From contig NZ_JOMH01000001.1 in NCBI RefSeq assembly GCF_000711245.1, positions 2,846,830 to 2,910,829 on the forward strand: 64,000 bases of DNA. The letters are read 5' to 3'. Position numbers and translations under genes: made by a program. Shown piece by piece: positions 52,557 to 60,953 of this stretch. Positions within the stretch are counted from its first letter, which is position 1. The number at the start of each line of letters is the position of its first letter. Below the pieces are notes generated by a model, which ran no database searches, had not been told where the DNA came from, and saw only the letters and a list, made by a program, of their open reading frames with translations. Source of the stretch: Polycyclovorans algicola TG408. Its GTDB lineage: Bacteria; Pseudomonadota; Gammaproteobacteria; Nevskiales; Nevskiaceae.

Positions 52557-53978
52557 ATGAGCAAAAAAACCTTCGTGCTGGACACCAACGTGATGCTCCA
52601 CGACCCGAGCTGTCTGTTCCGCTTCGAGGAACACGACATCTTCATCCCCATGGTGGTGCTCGAAGAACTGGACGCTGCCAAGAAAGGCACGTCTGAAATC
52701 GCCCGCAACGCCCGTCAGGTCAGTCGCTTTCTTGACGAGATGATGCGCGACAAGTCGCACGCGCAGATCGAGCGTGGCATTGCCCTACCCAAGCCGCAAA
52801 AAACGCCGCAGGGCGGCGCGCAGAAAAAAGCCGTGGGCGGCAAATTGTTCTTCCAGACACGCCCCAGCGAGGTCACGCTGCCGGGCAACATGCCGGGCAA
52901 CAAGCCTGACAACAGCATCTTGATGACCACCCTCGCATTGGCGGGGGAGCTGCCGAATCGCTCGGTGATTCTGGTCAGCAAAGACATCAACCTGCGCATC
53001 AAGGCCGCCATCGTCGGCGCCGAGTCAGAGGACTACAGCAACGACAAGGTCCTTGAAGACGTTGACCTGCTGTACAGCGGCTACCTCGAACTGCCCGCTG
53101 ATTTCTGGAACACCCACGGCGACGCCATGGACAGCTGGCAGGACGCGTTGGGCCGCGCCTGCTACCGCATCAAGGGACCGCTGACCCAGCATTGGCATGT
53201 CAATCAGTTTCTCTGCATTCCGGATGACGAAGACGGTGGCCTCGAACTGATCGTGCAAAAGGTCGACGCCGATGCGGCCGAGGCCGAGGTCCGGGTCATC
53301 CGCGATTACCGCGCCAGCCGCACCAGCGTCTGGGGCATTCACGCCAAAAACCGCGAGCAGAATTACGCACTGAACCTGCTGCTCGACCCCGACATCGACT
53401 TCGTTACCATTCTCGGCACCGCCGGCACCGGCAAGACGCTGCTGACCCTGGCCGCCGGCTTGGCCCAGGTGCTTGATGACCCGCGCTACCGCGAAATCAT
53501 CATGACCCGCGTCACCGTGCCGGTCGGCGATGACATCGGCTTTCTGCCCGGGACCGAAGAAGAAAAAATGACGCCGTGGATGGGCGCGCTGATGGACAAC
53601 CTCGAGGTGCTCACCCAGCCCTCGGGCGGCGGTGACTGGGAACGCGCCGCCACCAACGACCTGCTGGCCAAGCGCATCAAGATTCGCAGCCTCAACTTCA
53701 TGCGCGGCCGCACCTTTCTCAACCGCTTCGTGATTGTTGATGAGGCGCAGAACCTCACCGCCAAGCAGATGAAGACCCTGATCACGCGGTGCGGTCCCGG
53801 CACGAAAATGGTCTGCCTCGGCAACCTCGGGCAGATCGACACGCCTTACCTCACCGAAACCACCTCCGGCCTGACCTACGTCGTCGACCGCTTTCAAGGG
53901 TGGGTTCATGGCGGACACGTCACACTCGCCCGCAGTGAACGGTCACGACTGGCCGCCTTCGCATCAGACGTGCTTTAG
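52557..53978 (+). CDS. PIN domain-PhoH family ATPase
   Basis: 473 residues. An N-terminal PIN RNase-like domain (VLDTNVMLHDPS near residue 7 and VSKDINLRIKA near residue 140) joins a PhoH P-loop ATPase. Walker A is GTAGTGKTLL near residue 287 and Walker B is FVIVDEAQNL near residue 390, followed by GNLGQID and the closing SERSRLAAFAS. PhoH2-type proteins unwind and cleave RNA. The ATG at 52557 is used; a TTG one codon before is also open. Its stop codon TAG abuts a 159 bp foldback element. Confidence 0.9.
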   Translation: MSKKTFVLDTNVMLHDPSCLFRFEEHDIFIPMVVLEELDAAKKGTSEIARNARQVSRFLDEMMRDKSHAQIERGIALPKPQKTPQGGAQKKAVGGKLFFQTRPSEVTLPGNMPGNKPDNSILMTTLALAGELPNRSVILVSKDINLRIKAAIVGAESEDYSNDKVLEDVDLLYSGYLELPADFWNTHGDAMDSWQDALGRACYRIKGPLTQHWHVNQFLCIPDDEDGGLELIVQKVDADAAEAEVRVIRDYRASRTSVWGIHAKNREQNYALNLLLDPDIDFVTILGTAGTGKTLLTLAAGLAQVLDDPRYREIIMTRVTVPVGDDIGFLPGTEEEKMTPWMGALMDNLEVLTQPSGGGDWERAATNDLLAKRIKIRSLNFMRGRTFLNRFVIVDEAQNLTAKQMKTLITRCGPGTKMVCLGNLGQIDTPYLTETTSGLTYVVDRFQGWVHGGHVTLARSERSRLAAFASDVL

Positions 53979-54136
53979 TGCAGCGCTTCCAACAATTCAT
54001 TCGTTCTGGCGGCGCGCTTGAGCACATCTCTTCGTTGCTCATCGTCGCGATAGTGCCCGCTATCGCGTATCGATGCGCCTCGATCTGCACTCAATCACAC
54101 TCGCCATCGCCTAACGCTTTGTTAGAAGTGCTGCAC
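53978..54136. repeat. 159 bp foldback element B (MITE-like)
   Basis: Terminal inverted repeats of 18 bp with two mismatches (GTGCAGC, one variable base, CTTC, one variable base, AACAA). TA lies on both sides (53976-53977 and 54137-54138). Inside are further short hairpins (CGATAG/CTATCG near 54050). The sequence AACAATTCATTC near one end and CTAACGCTTTGTTAG near the other resemble parts of integron attC sites, but the core sites do not match the full consensus. No gene inside. Confidence 0.65.
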
Positions 54137-54151
54137 TAGAGGGTCAACCCA

Positions 54152-54481
54152 ATGTTGAAACGCATGCGCAATATGAAAGATCAAGCCATCGCCGCCGCCA
54201 TCAAGGCGTATGCCACCGACAAACTGTCGCCCTACGGCAACCTGCTGGACGTCACGGTCGACACGGCCTCGCAGCAGGTCGAAGCCACCATCAACCTGCA
54301 CGGTGAAGGCGGCCCGGTCACGGTCAAGGTCGAGCATTACCGGCTCGAGAAGATCGACGGTCGTATGGTGCTCAAACTCGAAACCATTACGGCAACGCGC
54401 GAGTGGATGGGCACCTTGCTGACCCACCTCTACGGCAGTAAGCCCTTCAAGTTGCCGGCGCCGATTTTGGCGCTGCTTTAA
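54152..54481 (+). CDS. Hypothetical protein
   Basis: 109 residues, no recognised domain. Predicted mixed alpha/beta: an N-terminal helix (MKDQAIAAAIKAYATDKL) followed by four strands (LLDVTVDTASQQVEATINLHG, VTVKVEHYRLEKIDG) and a C-terminal helix-strand (REWMGTLLTHLYGSK). Normal codon use for this chromosome supports it being real. The 3' end overlaps epmA by 4 bp, convergent. The foldback element lies just upstream, perhaps between this gene and its former promoter. Confidence 0.65.
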   Translation: MLKRMRNMKDQAIAAAIKAYATDKLSPYGNLLDVTVDTASQQVEATINLHGEGGPVTVKVEHYRLEKIDGRMVLKLETITATREWMGTLLTHLYGSKPFKLPAPILALL

Positions 54482-55440
54482 GCCTGACCGGCCGGAAACG
54501 CCAGCACCTCGTCAATTGACGCGACGCCCAGCAGCCGCATCAGCAGCCGATCAACGCCCAGTGCCACGCCGGCACAGTCGGGCAAACCGTGTCGCAGCGC
54601 GGCAATCAGGTGTGCATCCAGTGGCGGCGCGGCACGGCCGCGTTCTGCACGCCATCGTTGCTCGGCGATGAAGCGCTGATGCTGCTCATCGGCATCTGCC
54701 AGCTCAAAGAACCCGTTGGCCAACTCCAGGCCGTCCCAGAACAACTCGAAGCGCTGTGCGCGGTCGTTCGCCACCCGCGACAGCGCCGCCTGACTGGCCG
54801 GAAAGTCGTGCACGAAGCACGGCACTTCACGCCCCAGGTTGGGCCCAACGCGGTGGCTCATCCACAGGTCCAGCAGCACGTCACGATCCATCTCGTCGGC
54901 AAAGGCGTGGGTCTCGGGCAGCGCTTTGAGCGTCGCCAGTGAAGCCGTGTGAGGGTCAATGCCGGCGTGGCGCTGAAAGGCGTCGCGGTAGGTCAGCCGG
55001 TCAAACGCCGGGGCGGCGGTCACGCCAACGGCGCGCAGCAGTGCCTCGACCTCATTCATCAACTGATGATGATCAAAGCCCGGGCGATACCACTCCAGTA
55101 ACGTGAACTCGGGGTTGTGAACACGCCCAGCCTCTTCGGCACGAAACGCCTTGGCCATCTGCCAGATGGCACCACTGCCGGCGCACAGCAGCCGCTTCAT
55201 GGCGAATTCGGGCGAGGTCTGCAGGTACCGTTGAGCGGTGTGGCTTGCGAGGTCCGGCGCCGCCAAAAAACTGTCGATATGCCGGTCGACCGTGGCGTGG
55301 CGCGACAGGATGGGCGTGTCGACTTCGAGCACGCCGCGCGCATCAAAAAAGGCGCGGATGGACCGGTAAAGATCCGCCCGCGCCTTCAGGTGAGTCCGGG
55401 GTGCCGAGGGCGCCCACGCCTCACGCGGCACACGCATCAC
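54478..55440 (-). CDS. epmA: EF-P beta-lysine ligase EpmA
   Basis: 320 residues, class II lysyl-tRNA synthetase-like catalytic core without the anticodon domain. Segments: [56 protein letters not shown], and [15 protein letters not shown]. It attaches (R)-beta-lysine to EF-P. The gene overlaps efp by ATGA, and the mutase EpmB is the divergent neighbour, so the whole modification set is present. Confidence 0.93.
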   Translation of the reverse strand: MMRVPREAWAPSAPRTHLKARADLYRSIRAFFDARGVLEVDTPILSRHATVDRHIDSFLAAPDLASHTAQRYLQTSPEFAMKRLLCAGSGAIWQMAKAFRAEEAGRVHNPEFTLLEWYRPGFDHHQLMNEVEALLRAVGVTAAPAFDRLTYRDAFQRHAGIDPHTASLATLKALPETHAFADEMDRDVLLDLWMSHRVGPNLGREVPCFVHDFPASQAALSRVANDRAQRFELFWDGLELANGFFELADADEQHQRFIAEQRWRAERGRAAPPLDAHLIAALRHGLPDCAGVALGVDRLLMRLLGVASIDEVLAFPAGQA

Positions 55441-56006
55441 TTCCCGACGCGGCCCATGTAGTCGCCGGTGCGGGTGTCGACCTTGATCACTTCACCCTGC
55501 TGCACGAACAGCGGCACACGCACCACGGCGCCGGTTTCCAGGGTGGCGGGCTTGCCGCCGCCGCCCGAGGTGTCCCCGCGCACGCCGGGATCGGTTTCGG
55601 TGATCTGCAGCTCGACAGTGTTCGGCGCATTGACGTACAGCGGCACGCCGTTGAACAGCATCATGCGGCAGGTCTCTTCACCCTTGAGCCACTTGATGGC
55701 GTCCTCCACGGCCGCCTGCCCGGCCTGCAACTGCTCAAACGTGGCCGGATTCATGAAGTGCCAGAACTCGCCGTCGTTGTAGAGGTACTGCATGTCGGTT
55801 TCTTCAATGTCGGCAACTTCCCAGCTGTCGCCCGAGCGCAACGTCTTTTCGAGCACGCGGCCGGTCCGCAGGTTGCGAATCTTCAGCGAGTTGGTGGCCT
55901 GCCCCTTGCCGGGCTTGCGATACTCGTTCTCGAGAATGGCGTAAGGGTCACCGTCGATCAGAACCTTGGTGCCGGACTTCATTTCGTTGGTGCTGACGGA
56001 TGCCAT
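55437..56006 (-). CDS. efp: Translation elongation factor P
   Basis: 189 residues, three beta-barrel domains. The modified Lys sits at residue 34 in RKPGKGQA. It relieves ribosome stalling at polyproline. Divergent from epmB over 66 bp and coupled with epmA. Confidence 0.96.
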   Translation of the reverse strand: MASVSTNEMKSGTKVLIDGDPYAILENEYRKPGKGQATNSLKIRNLRTGRVLEKTLRSGDSWEVADIEETDMQYLYNDGEFWHFMNPATFEQLQAGQAAVEDAIKWLKGEETCRMMLFNGVPLYVNAPNTVELQITETDPGVRGDTSGGGGKPATLETGAVVRVPLFVQQGEVIKVDTRTGDYMGRVGK

Positions 56007-56072
56007 ATAAGCTGCTCAAAAAGGGAAGAAGAAAGGGCCGGCACCGCCCTGTGGGCCGACAATAAGCGCGAG

Positions 56073-57104
56073 ATGATAACCAAACCCGATTCTTCCCGGC
56101 AGCCCGCCGTCTGGCAGCGCGAACTGGCGGCCAGTCAGATCAGCCCGCTGGCGCTGCTCGAAGCCCTGTCGCTGCCGGCCGATCATCCGCAGTTGGCGCC
56201 GGCGGCGGCGCGCGGCTTTCCGCTCAAGGTGCCGCTGGCCTACCGCCAGCGCATGACCCGCGGCAAGCTCGACGACCCGCTGTTCCGCCAGGTGTGGCCG
56301 CACCCGCTGGAAGCAGCCGCGCACTCCGACGCGCGCATTGATGCCGTCGGCGATCTGGTCAAGACCCGCGGCGGCGGCATCATTCACAAGTACCAGGGAC
56401 GCGCGCTGCTGATCGCCACCGGCGCCTGCGCCATTCATTGCCGTTACTGCTTTCGGCGGCATTTCCCCTACGGCGATCAACTGGCCTCCCGAGGCCAGTG
56501 GCACGACGCACTGGCCACGCTGGCCGCCGACCCGTCGATTCATGAGGTGATTCTTTCCGGCGGCGATCCGCTGTCGCTCAGTGACGACAAACTGGCGCAG
56601 TTGGTGGCCGGCCTCGACGCCATTCCGCATCTCAAGCGGCTGCGCATCCATACCCGCCAGCCGATCGTTCTGCCCAGCCGGGTCGACGCCGCGATGCTGT
56701 CGTGGCTGGGCACGACCCGTCTGCAAAAGGTGGTCGTGGTGCATGTCAATCATGCGCAGGAAATCGACGCGTCCGTGGGCCGCGCGCTGGCGTCGCTGGC
56801 CGATCAGGGCGCGACCCTGCTCAACCAGTCGGTGTTGCTGCGCGGCGTCAACGACGATGCCGACGTGCTGCAACATTTGTCTGAATCACTGTTCGCCCGG
56901 CAGGTCATGCCGTACTACCTGCACTTGCTCGATCCGGTGGTCGGCGCAATGCACTTTGACGTGCCCCTGAAAGAGGCGCTACAACTCATGCAGACTCTTG
57001 CGGCACGCCTGCCCGGCTATCTGTTACCCCGCCTGGCACGCGAAATTCCCGGACAGCCCGGCAAAACCATTTACACCCCACAGGGAACACAATGCTTGGA
57101 CTGA
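56073..57104 (+). CDS. epmB: EF-P lysine 2,3-aminomutase EpmB
   Basis: 343 residues, radical SAM. CxxxCxxC is CAIHCRYC at residues 119-126, followed by EVILSGGDPLSL and, near the C-terminus, GKTIYTPQGTQ with a Lys suited to PLP binding. It turns L-lysine into (R)-beta-lysine for EpmA. Start at the ATG at 56073. The last 13 bp overlap the next gene. Confidence 0.94.
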   Translation: MITKPDSSRQPAVWQRELAASQISPLALLEALSLPADHPQLAPAAARGFPLKVPLAYRQRMTRGKLDDPLFRQVWPHPLEAAAHSDARIDAVGDLVKTRGGGIIHKYQGRALLIATGACAIHCRYCFRRHFPYGDQLASRGQWHDALATLAADPSIHEVILSGGDPLSLSDDKLAQLVAGLDAIPHLKRLRIHTRQPIVLPSRVDAAMLSWLGTTRLQKVVVVHVNHAQEIDASVGRALASLADQGATLLNQSVLLRGVNDDADVLQHLSESLFARQVMPYYLHLLDPVVGAMHFDVPLKEALQLMQTLAARLPGYLLPRLAREIPGQPGKTIYTPQGTQCLD

Positions 57105-59152
57105 TGCGTCGCGCGCGCAACACCACGGACCGGTGGATGGTCTGGACGCTGTGTGAAACCGCCGACCTGGCGCAGATCGTCGAGAGCACCCTGCGCAATC
57201 AGGGGCACCCGGTTCGGGTGGCGTGGATGGCCGACATCGAAGAGCTGGAGCGCTCGCTGCAGCGCCAGTCACCGCATGTGCTGCTGGTCGACAGCCGCCT
57301 TGACCCGTCGGTGCTTGCAGCCGTCATCGCGCATCGTGAGCGCTGGGCCCCCGACACCCCGATGATTCATTGGGCCAGCGAGTACTCGCAGCAGATGGCC
57401 CAGGCGGCGCTGCGTCAGGGCGCCAGCGCCCTGGTCACCACCGAGTCTGCCGAGGCGCTGACCCATCTCGAGCTCGAAGTCACCCAGCAACTACAGCACC
57501 ACCTGCACCTGCGTGAGCTGCGCCGCCTGCGGCTGCGACTGCAGCAGTTCGAACGTCGCCACACGCTGCTGGTCGCCGAAACCCAGGATGTGATCATTCG
57601 CATCCAGGAAGGCATCGTCATCGAGATCAACCGTGCCGCGCGGCGCCTGTTGGGTCGCAAGACCGACGAAGACCTCATCGGCAGCCCACTCATGAACTTG
57701 GTCGTGCCCGACGACCAGGCCCGCGTCAAAGCGCACTTCAAGCATCTGTACCGCAGCATGGGTCGCTGGGAGCGCGCCGACGAAGTCTTGGAGTGCGCGC
57801 TGCAGACACGCTCCGACCAGTCACGGCCGGTGCGCTTCGAGATCAGCAGCAGCGACTTTGAGGGCGCGCCCTGTGTCGATCTGATTGTGCGCATGCCGAC
57901 GACCGACGCCGTGCTTGAGACGGCCAGTGTCACCTCGGGTCGCGAGACCCTCACCGAGGCCATCGAACGGCTGGATGAAAAAGACCGGCCCACCCTGATG
58001 ATGCTGGTGGTCGACCGCTTCGACACCCTTGAAACACAGCTCGGCTACCTGGCCGTTGACGCGCTCATGGAAGCGGTCGAGCAGTGGCTGCAGAACCGCC
58101 TCGGCAAGGGCGACGTCTTGTTCCGCACCGGCACCTCGGAGTGGATGGGCCTGTTACGCAGCCCTGCCCTGCACCAACTTGCCGACTGGCTGGAGCAACT
58201 GGTGACCACCGGCAACCGGCATCTGTTCCAGTCCAGCCGCCATGAGGCGCATTTGGTTCTCAAGGCCGGCGCTTACGCCGTGGCCGACGAGGACCGCTAC
58301 AGCGCGGCGCTGGTGGCGCTGGTGCCGGGTGTCCGCGCGCTACCGACCGAGCAGGGCCAGTACAGCCGCATCTTTGGCAACAAGGCCGATACCGCGGTCG
58401 CGCTGCAAACCTTGGAGCGGCGCGCCACGCGCGTCAAAAAGGCGCTCGACGACAATGACCTGCACCTGGCCTTTCAGCCGATCACCAGCCTGCAGGGTGA
58501 CGCCATCCATCCGCACGATGTGCTGCTGCGGATCATGGACGAACAGGGCGAGGAGCAAACCGGAAGCTGGTTCATCGAAGCGGCAAAGCAGTTTCAGTTG
58601 ATCACCCAGCTTGACCGCTGGGTCACGACGCGCGTCATCGCCATGCAGCGACGCCGGGAACAGGGCAACGCGCCGCCGCTGATCGTCAAACTTGGCGAAC
58701 AGACCGTACGCGACGCCGACGCCTTCCTGGCATGGCTGACGCCGCAATTGACCGAGCATCCGCTGGAGCCGGGCAAAATCGTCTTCGGCCTGCGCGAAAG
58801 CGAAATCGAGAAACATATCCGCAAGGCCATCGTCCTCAGTCGCGGCTTACGCGCGCTAGGGGCAGACCTCGCCATTGAACACTTCGGTCTAAGCTCGCAC
58901 GCGCTCAAGCTGCTCGACCACCTGCCCGTGCAGTACGTCAAGCTGGCCCCCAGCTTCACCCACAAAACCGAGACCGGCGAGCGTCTCGACCAGCTCAAGA
59001 AGCTGGTCGAGCTGGTCCACCAGCGCAACGTCAAGTCGGTGGTGAGCCACGTTGAAAACGCCCAGACCATGGCGCGGCTGTGGCAGCTCGGCGTCAATTT
59101 CATCCAGGGCTATGGCGTTCAGGAGCCGGAGGTGGTGCTGCTGTCGTCATGA
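57092..59152 (+). CDS. FimX-like protein: REC-PAS-degenerate GGDEF-degenerate EAL
   Basis: 686 residues. Residues 1-130 look like a receiver domain (HVLLVDSRLDPSVL). Residues 145-260 are PAS-like (LVAETQDVIIRIQEGIVIEINRA). Residues 290-425 are a GGDEF fold whose signature is lost (FRTGTSEWMGLL in its place), and 440-686 an EAL domain with DVLLRI instead of EVLLR. It keeps the closing GVNFIQGYGV segment. It most probably binds c-di-GMP rather than making or cleaving it, as FimX does when controlling type IV pili. It overlaps epmB by 13 bp, so the two are translated together. Confidence 0.82.
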   Translation: MLGLMRRARNTTDRWMVWTLCETADLAQIVESTLRNQGHPVRVAWMADIEELERSLQRQSPHVLLVDSRLDPSVLAAVIAHRERWAPDTPMIHWASEYSQQMAQAALRQGASALVTTESAEALTHLELEVTQQLQHHLHLRELRRLRLRLQQFERRHTLLVAETQDVIIRIQEGIVIEINRAARRLLGRKTDEDLIGSPLMNLVVPDDQARVKAHFKHLYRSMGRWERADEVLECALQTRSDQSRPVRFEISSSDFEGAPCVDLIVRMPTTDAVLETASVTSGRETLTEAIERLDEKDRPTLMMLVVDRFDTLETQLGYLAVDALMEAVEQWLQNRLGKGDVLFRTGTSEWMGLLRSPALHQLADWLEQLVTTGNRHLFQSSRHEAHLVLKAGAYAVADEDRYSAALVALVPGVRALPTEQGQYSRIFGNKADTAVALQTLERRATRVKKALDDNDLHLAFQPITSLQGDAIHPHDVLLRIMDEQGEEQTGSWFIEAAKQFQLITQLDRWVTTRVIAMQRRREQGNAPPLIVKLGEQTVRDADAFLAWLTPQLTEHPLEPGKIVFGLRESEIEKHIRKAIVLSRGLRALGADLAIEHFGLSSHALKLLDHLPVQYVKLAPSFTHKTETGERLDQLKKLVELVHQRNVKSVVSHVENAQTMARLWQLGVNFIQGYGVQEPEVVLLSS

Positions 59153-59166
59153 CCCGCAGCCGCCCT

Positions 59167-59195
59167 CTTGAAAATTTTCAAGGCGTTCACAGTAT
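59167..59195 (+). promoter_or_regulatory. Promoter of hsp20 with perfect palindrome
   Basis: A perfect 16 bp palindrome, CTTGAAAATTTTCAAG, starts with CTTGAA, the core of a sigma-32 -35 box, preceded by CCCT. TTGAAA, 16 bp and CAGTAT could also serve the housekeeping sigma. The start codon follows 36 bp later with AAGGAG as ribosome site. Heat control is plausible from the gene and the box. Confidence 0.45.
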
Positions 59196-59231
59196 GGGTT
59201 TCATGTCAAGCCACCTCATAAGGAGTGCGTC

Positions 59232-59666
59232 ATGAGCCTCATCCACTACACCCCCTGGACCCTGCATCGCGATCTGGTCAACGACTTCAGCCGCTTTCTC
59301 GACCGCTCGCCGGGCGACGACAGCAGCGGCGCAACCGCCGACTGGGCACCGCCGGTCGACATTGAGGAGTACCCCGACCGGTTTGTCATTTATGCCGACG
59401 TGCCCGGTGTCGACCCGGCCAGCATTGATGTCACCCTCGACGAGGGCGTGCTCACGCTGTCCGGCAACCGTCAGGCAGCCGACGAGCCGGTCAATATCGA
59501 GCGACGTCGTCGCGAGCGGGCTGCCGGGCGCTTTCACAGGCGCTTCACGTTGCCCGACACGGCCGATGCCGAAGCCGTGACCGCCAGCGGGCGGCTCGGG
59601 GTGCTCGAAGTGCACATCCCCAAGCGGCCCCAGGCCCAGCCACGGCGGATCACCGTGACCCAGTAA
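59232..59666 (+). CDS. Small heat-shock protein Hsp20 family
   Basis: 144 residues with an alpha-crystallin domain: WAPPVDIEEYPDRFVIYADVP, then GVLTLSGNR, RRFTLPDTADAEAV and the final GVLEVHIPKR. N-terminal segment short and aromatic (IHYTPWTLHRDL), C-terminal tail contains ITVT in place of IxI. ATP-independent holdase. Followed by cbpA across a hairpin terminator. Confidence 0.92.
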   Translation: MSLIHYTPWTLHRDLVNDFSRFLDRSPGDDSSGATADWAPPVDIEEYPDRFVIYADVPGVDPASIDVTLDEGVLTLSGNRQAADEPVNIERRRRERAAGRFHRRFTLPDTADAEAVTASGRLGVLEVHIPKRPQAQPRRITVTQ

Positions 59667-59705
59667 CCGAGGCGCCGCGGTCGAGGCGCTAAACTGTTGA
59701 GTCTC

Positions 59706-59736
59706 AATGGGGCGCCTTTCGCGGCGCCCCATTTCG
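59706..59736 (+). terminator. Hairpin between hsp20 and cbpA
   Basis: Perfect 11 bp stem, AATGGGGCGCC with GGCGCCCCATT, six-base loop, then a short T run (ATTTCG). Probably a partial terminator lowering read-through into cbpA. Confidence 0.65.
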
Positions 59737-59752
59737 TTCTCAGAGCCCGACG

Positions 59753-60589
59753 ATGGAAAACCCCGATTACTACAAGACGCTAGGCATCTCCCGCGATGCC
59801 TCGGCCGACGACATCAAAAAAGCCTACCGGCGGTTGGCGCGCGACTATCACCCCGACCGCAACAAGGCGGCCGATGCCGAGCGGCGTTTCAAAGACATCA
59901 ACGAAGCAAATGAGGTGCTCAGCGATCCCGAAAAGCGCCGCCGCTACGACACACTGGGCGCTAACTGGAAAGGCGGCGGCTTTGCGCCGCCCCCCGGCTG
60001 GGATGCGGCCTACCGCGACGGTGGCGGCTTCGGCGCAGGCCATGCCGGCGGATTCTCAGACCTGTTCTCCAACTTCATGGGCGGCGGCACCGGCCGTGGT
60101 CCGCGACCGCCGCAACACACCCGCAGCAGCATCACGCTGACCTTGGAAGACAGCTACAGCGGCGCCACGCGGCGCTTCACGCTCGGCGGCAGGGCGCTGG
60201 ACGTGCGCATCCCCAAAGGCATCACCGACGGTCAGACCATCCGCGTGCCGGGCCAAGGCAATCGTGGTGGCGATGTCTTGCTCGAGGTCACTTTCGCGCT
60301 ACACCCACAGTTCACGGTGGATCAGAAAACCGTCTATCACACGGCGCAGATCAGTCCCTGGGTGGCCGCACTGGGCGGCAGCGTCAGCGTGCCGACCCTC
60401 GGCGGCGACGTCACCCTCAATGTCGCGCCGGGCAGCACCTCGGGTAACAAATTACGGCTCAAGGGCCGCGGCCTGCCCGGACTCCCTGCGGGCGACCAAA
60501 TCGTCACCCTGGCGGTCAATGTACCGGCGGCCACGACCGATACGCAGCGGGCGGCGTATGAAGCCTTGCGAGACGCATTCCCAAGCTGA
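59753..60589 (+). CDS. cbpA: DnaJ-like protein CbpA
   Basis: 278 residues. J-domain at 1-68 with HPD in YHPDRN. A Gly/Phe-rich stretch follows ([23 protein letters not shown]). Next come two C-terminal substrate-binding domains, with [18 protein letters not shown] and [10 protein letters not shown]. No zinc-finger Cys repeats, so CbpA type rather than DnaJ. Co-chaperone for DnaK. Its place after hsp20 suggests a heat-stress pair; no CbpM modulator follows. Confidence 0.93.
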   Translation: MENPDYYKTLGISRDASADDIKKAYRRLARDYHPDRNKAADAERRFKDINEANEVLSDPEKRRRYDTLGANWKGGGFAPPPGWDAAYRDGGGFGAGHAGGFSDLFSNFMGGGTGRGPRPPQHTRSSITLTLEDSYSGATRRFTLGGRALDVRIPKGITDGQTIRVPGQGNRGGDVLLEVTFALHPQFTVDQKTVYHTAQISPWVAALGGSVSVPTLGGDVTLNVAPGSTSGNKLRLKGRGLPGLPAGDQIVTLAVNVPAATTDTQRAAYEALRDAFPS

Positions 60590-60605
60590 TCACCAGATAG
60601 CAGGC

Positions 60606-60638
60606 ACAAAAAAGGCGGGGAAACCCCGCCTTTTTTGT
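60606..60638. terminator. Bidirectional terminator between cbpA and the lipoprotein gene
   Basis: A-run, GGCGGGG, AAA loop, CCCCGCC, T-run. Serves the converging transcripts. Confidence 0.92.
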
Positions 60639-60656
60639 AACCTGCGACAAACCCGA

Positions 60657-60944
60657 CTACTGATTCACCGGCACCGGGTCGGTGACCTCTGAGGTGTCTT
60701 GAAAGACGATGTTGCCGTCGTTGACCGGCAGCGGGTCACCGTCGGTGTCCAGATCTCTCAGAAACACCACGAACGCTGCAGCGTCGCCTTCGAACGCCGC
60801 CGCGTCAGGCGGAGGTGTCGGGGTGACGGACGGCGTTGGTGCCGGATTCACTAACAAACGAGTGTCGTTGTCGTTGCAGCCCACCAGCAATCCCACCGCC
60901 AGCAGGGGTGATAGCAGTGCGGCTCTTTTGATGATCGTGCTCAT
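60657..60944 (-). CDS. Small lipoprotein of the DUF4331 group
   Basis: 95 residues. Signal peptide with lipobox GLLVGC, then Asp/Asn residues, a Pro/Thr linker (PAPTPSVTPTPPP) and a short acidic part with Asp-rich stretch (LRDLDTDGDPLPVNDG). Start at the ATG at 60944 with AGGGG upstream; a GTG two codons earlier is possible. It starts 9 bp after the DUF4331 gene and is probably co-transcribed. Function unknown. Confidence 0.7.
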   Translation of the reverse strand: MSTIIKRAALLSPLLAVGLLVGCNDNDTRLLVNPAPTPSVTPTPPPDAAAFEGDAAAFVVFLRDLDTDGDPLPVNDGNIVFQDTSEVTDPVPVNQ

Positions 60945-60953
60945 GATCACCCC

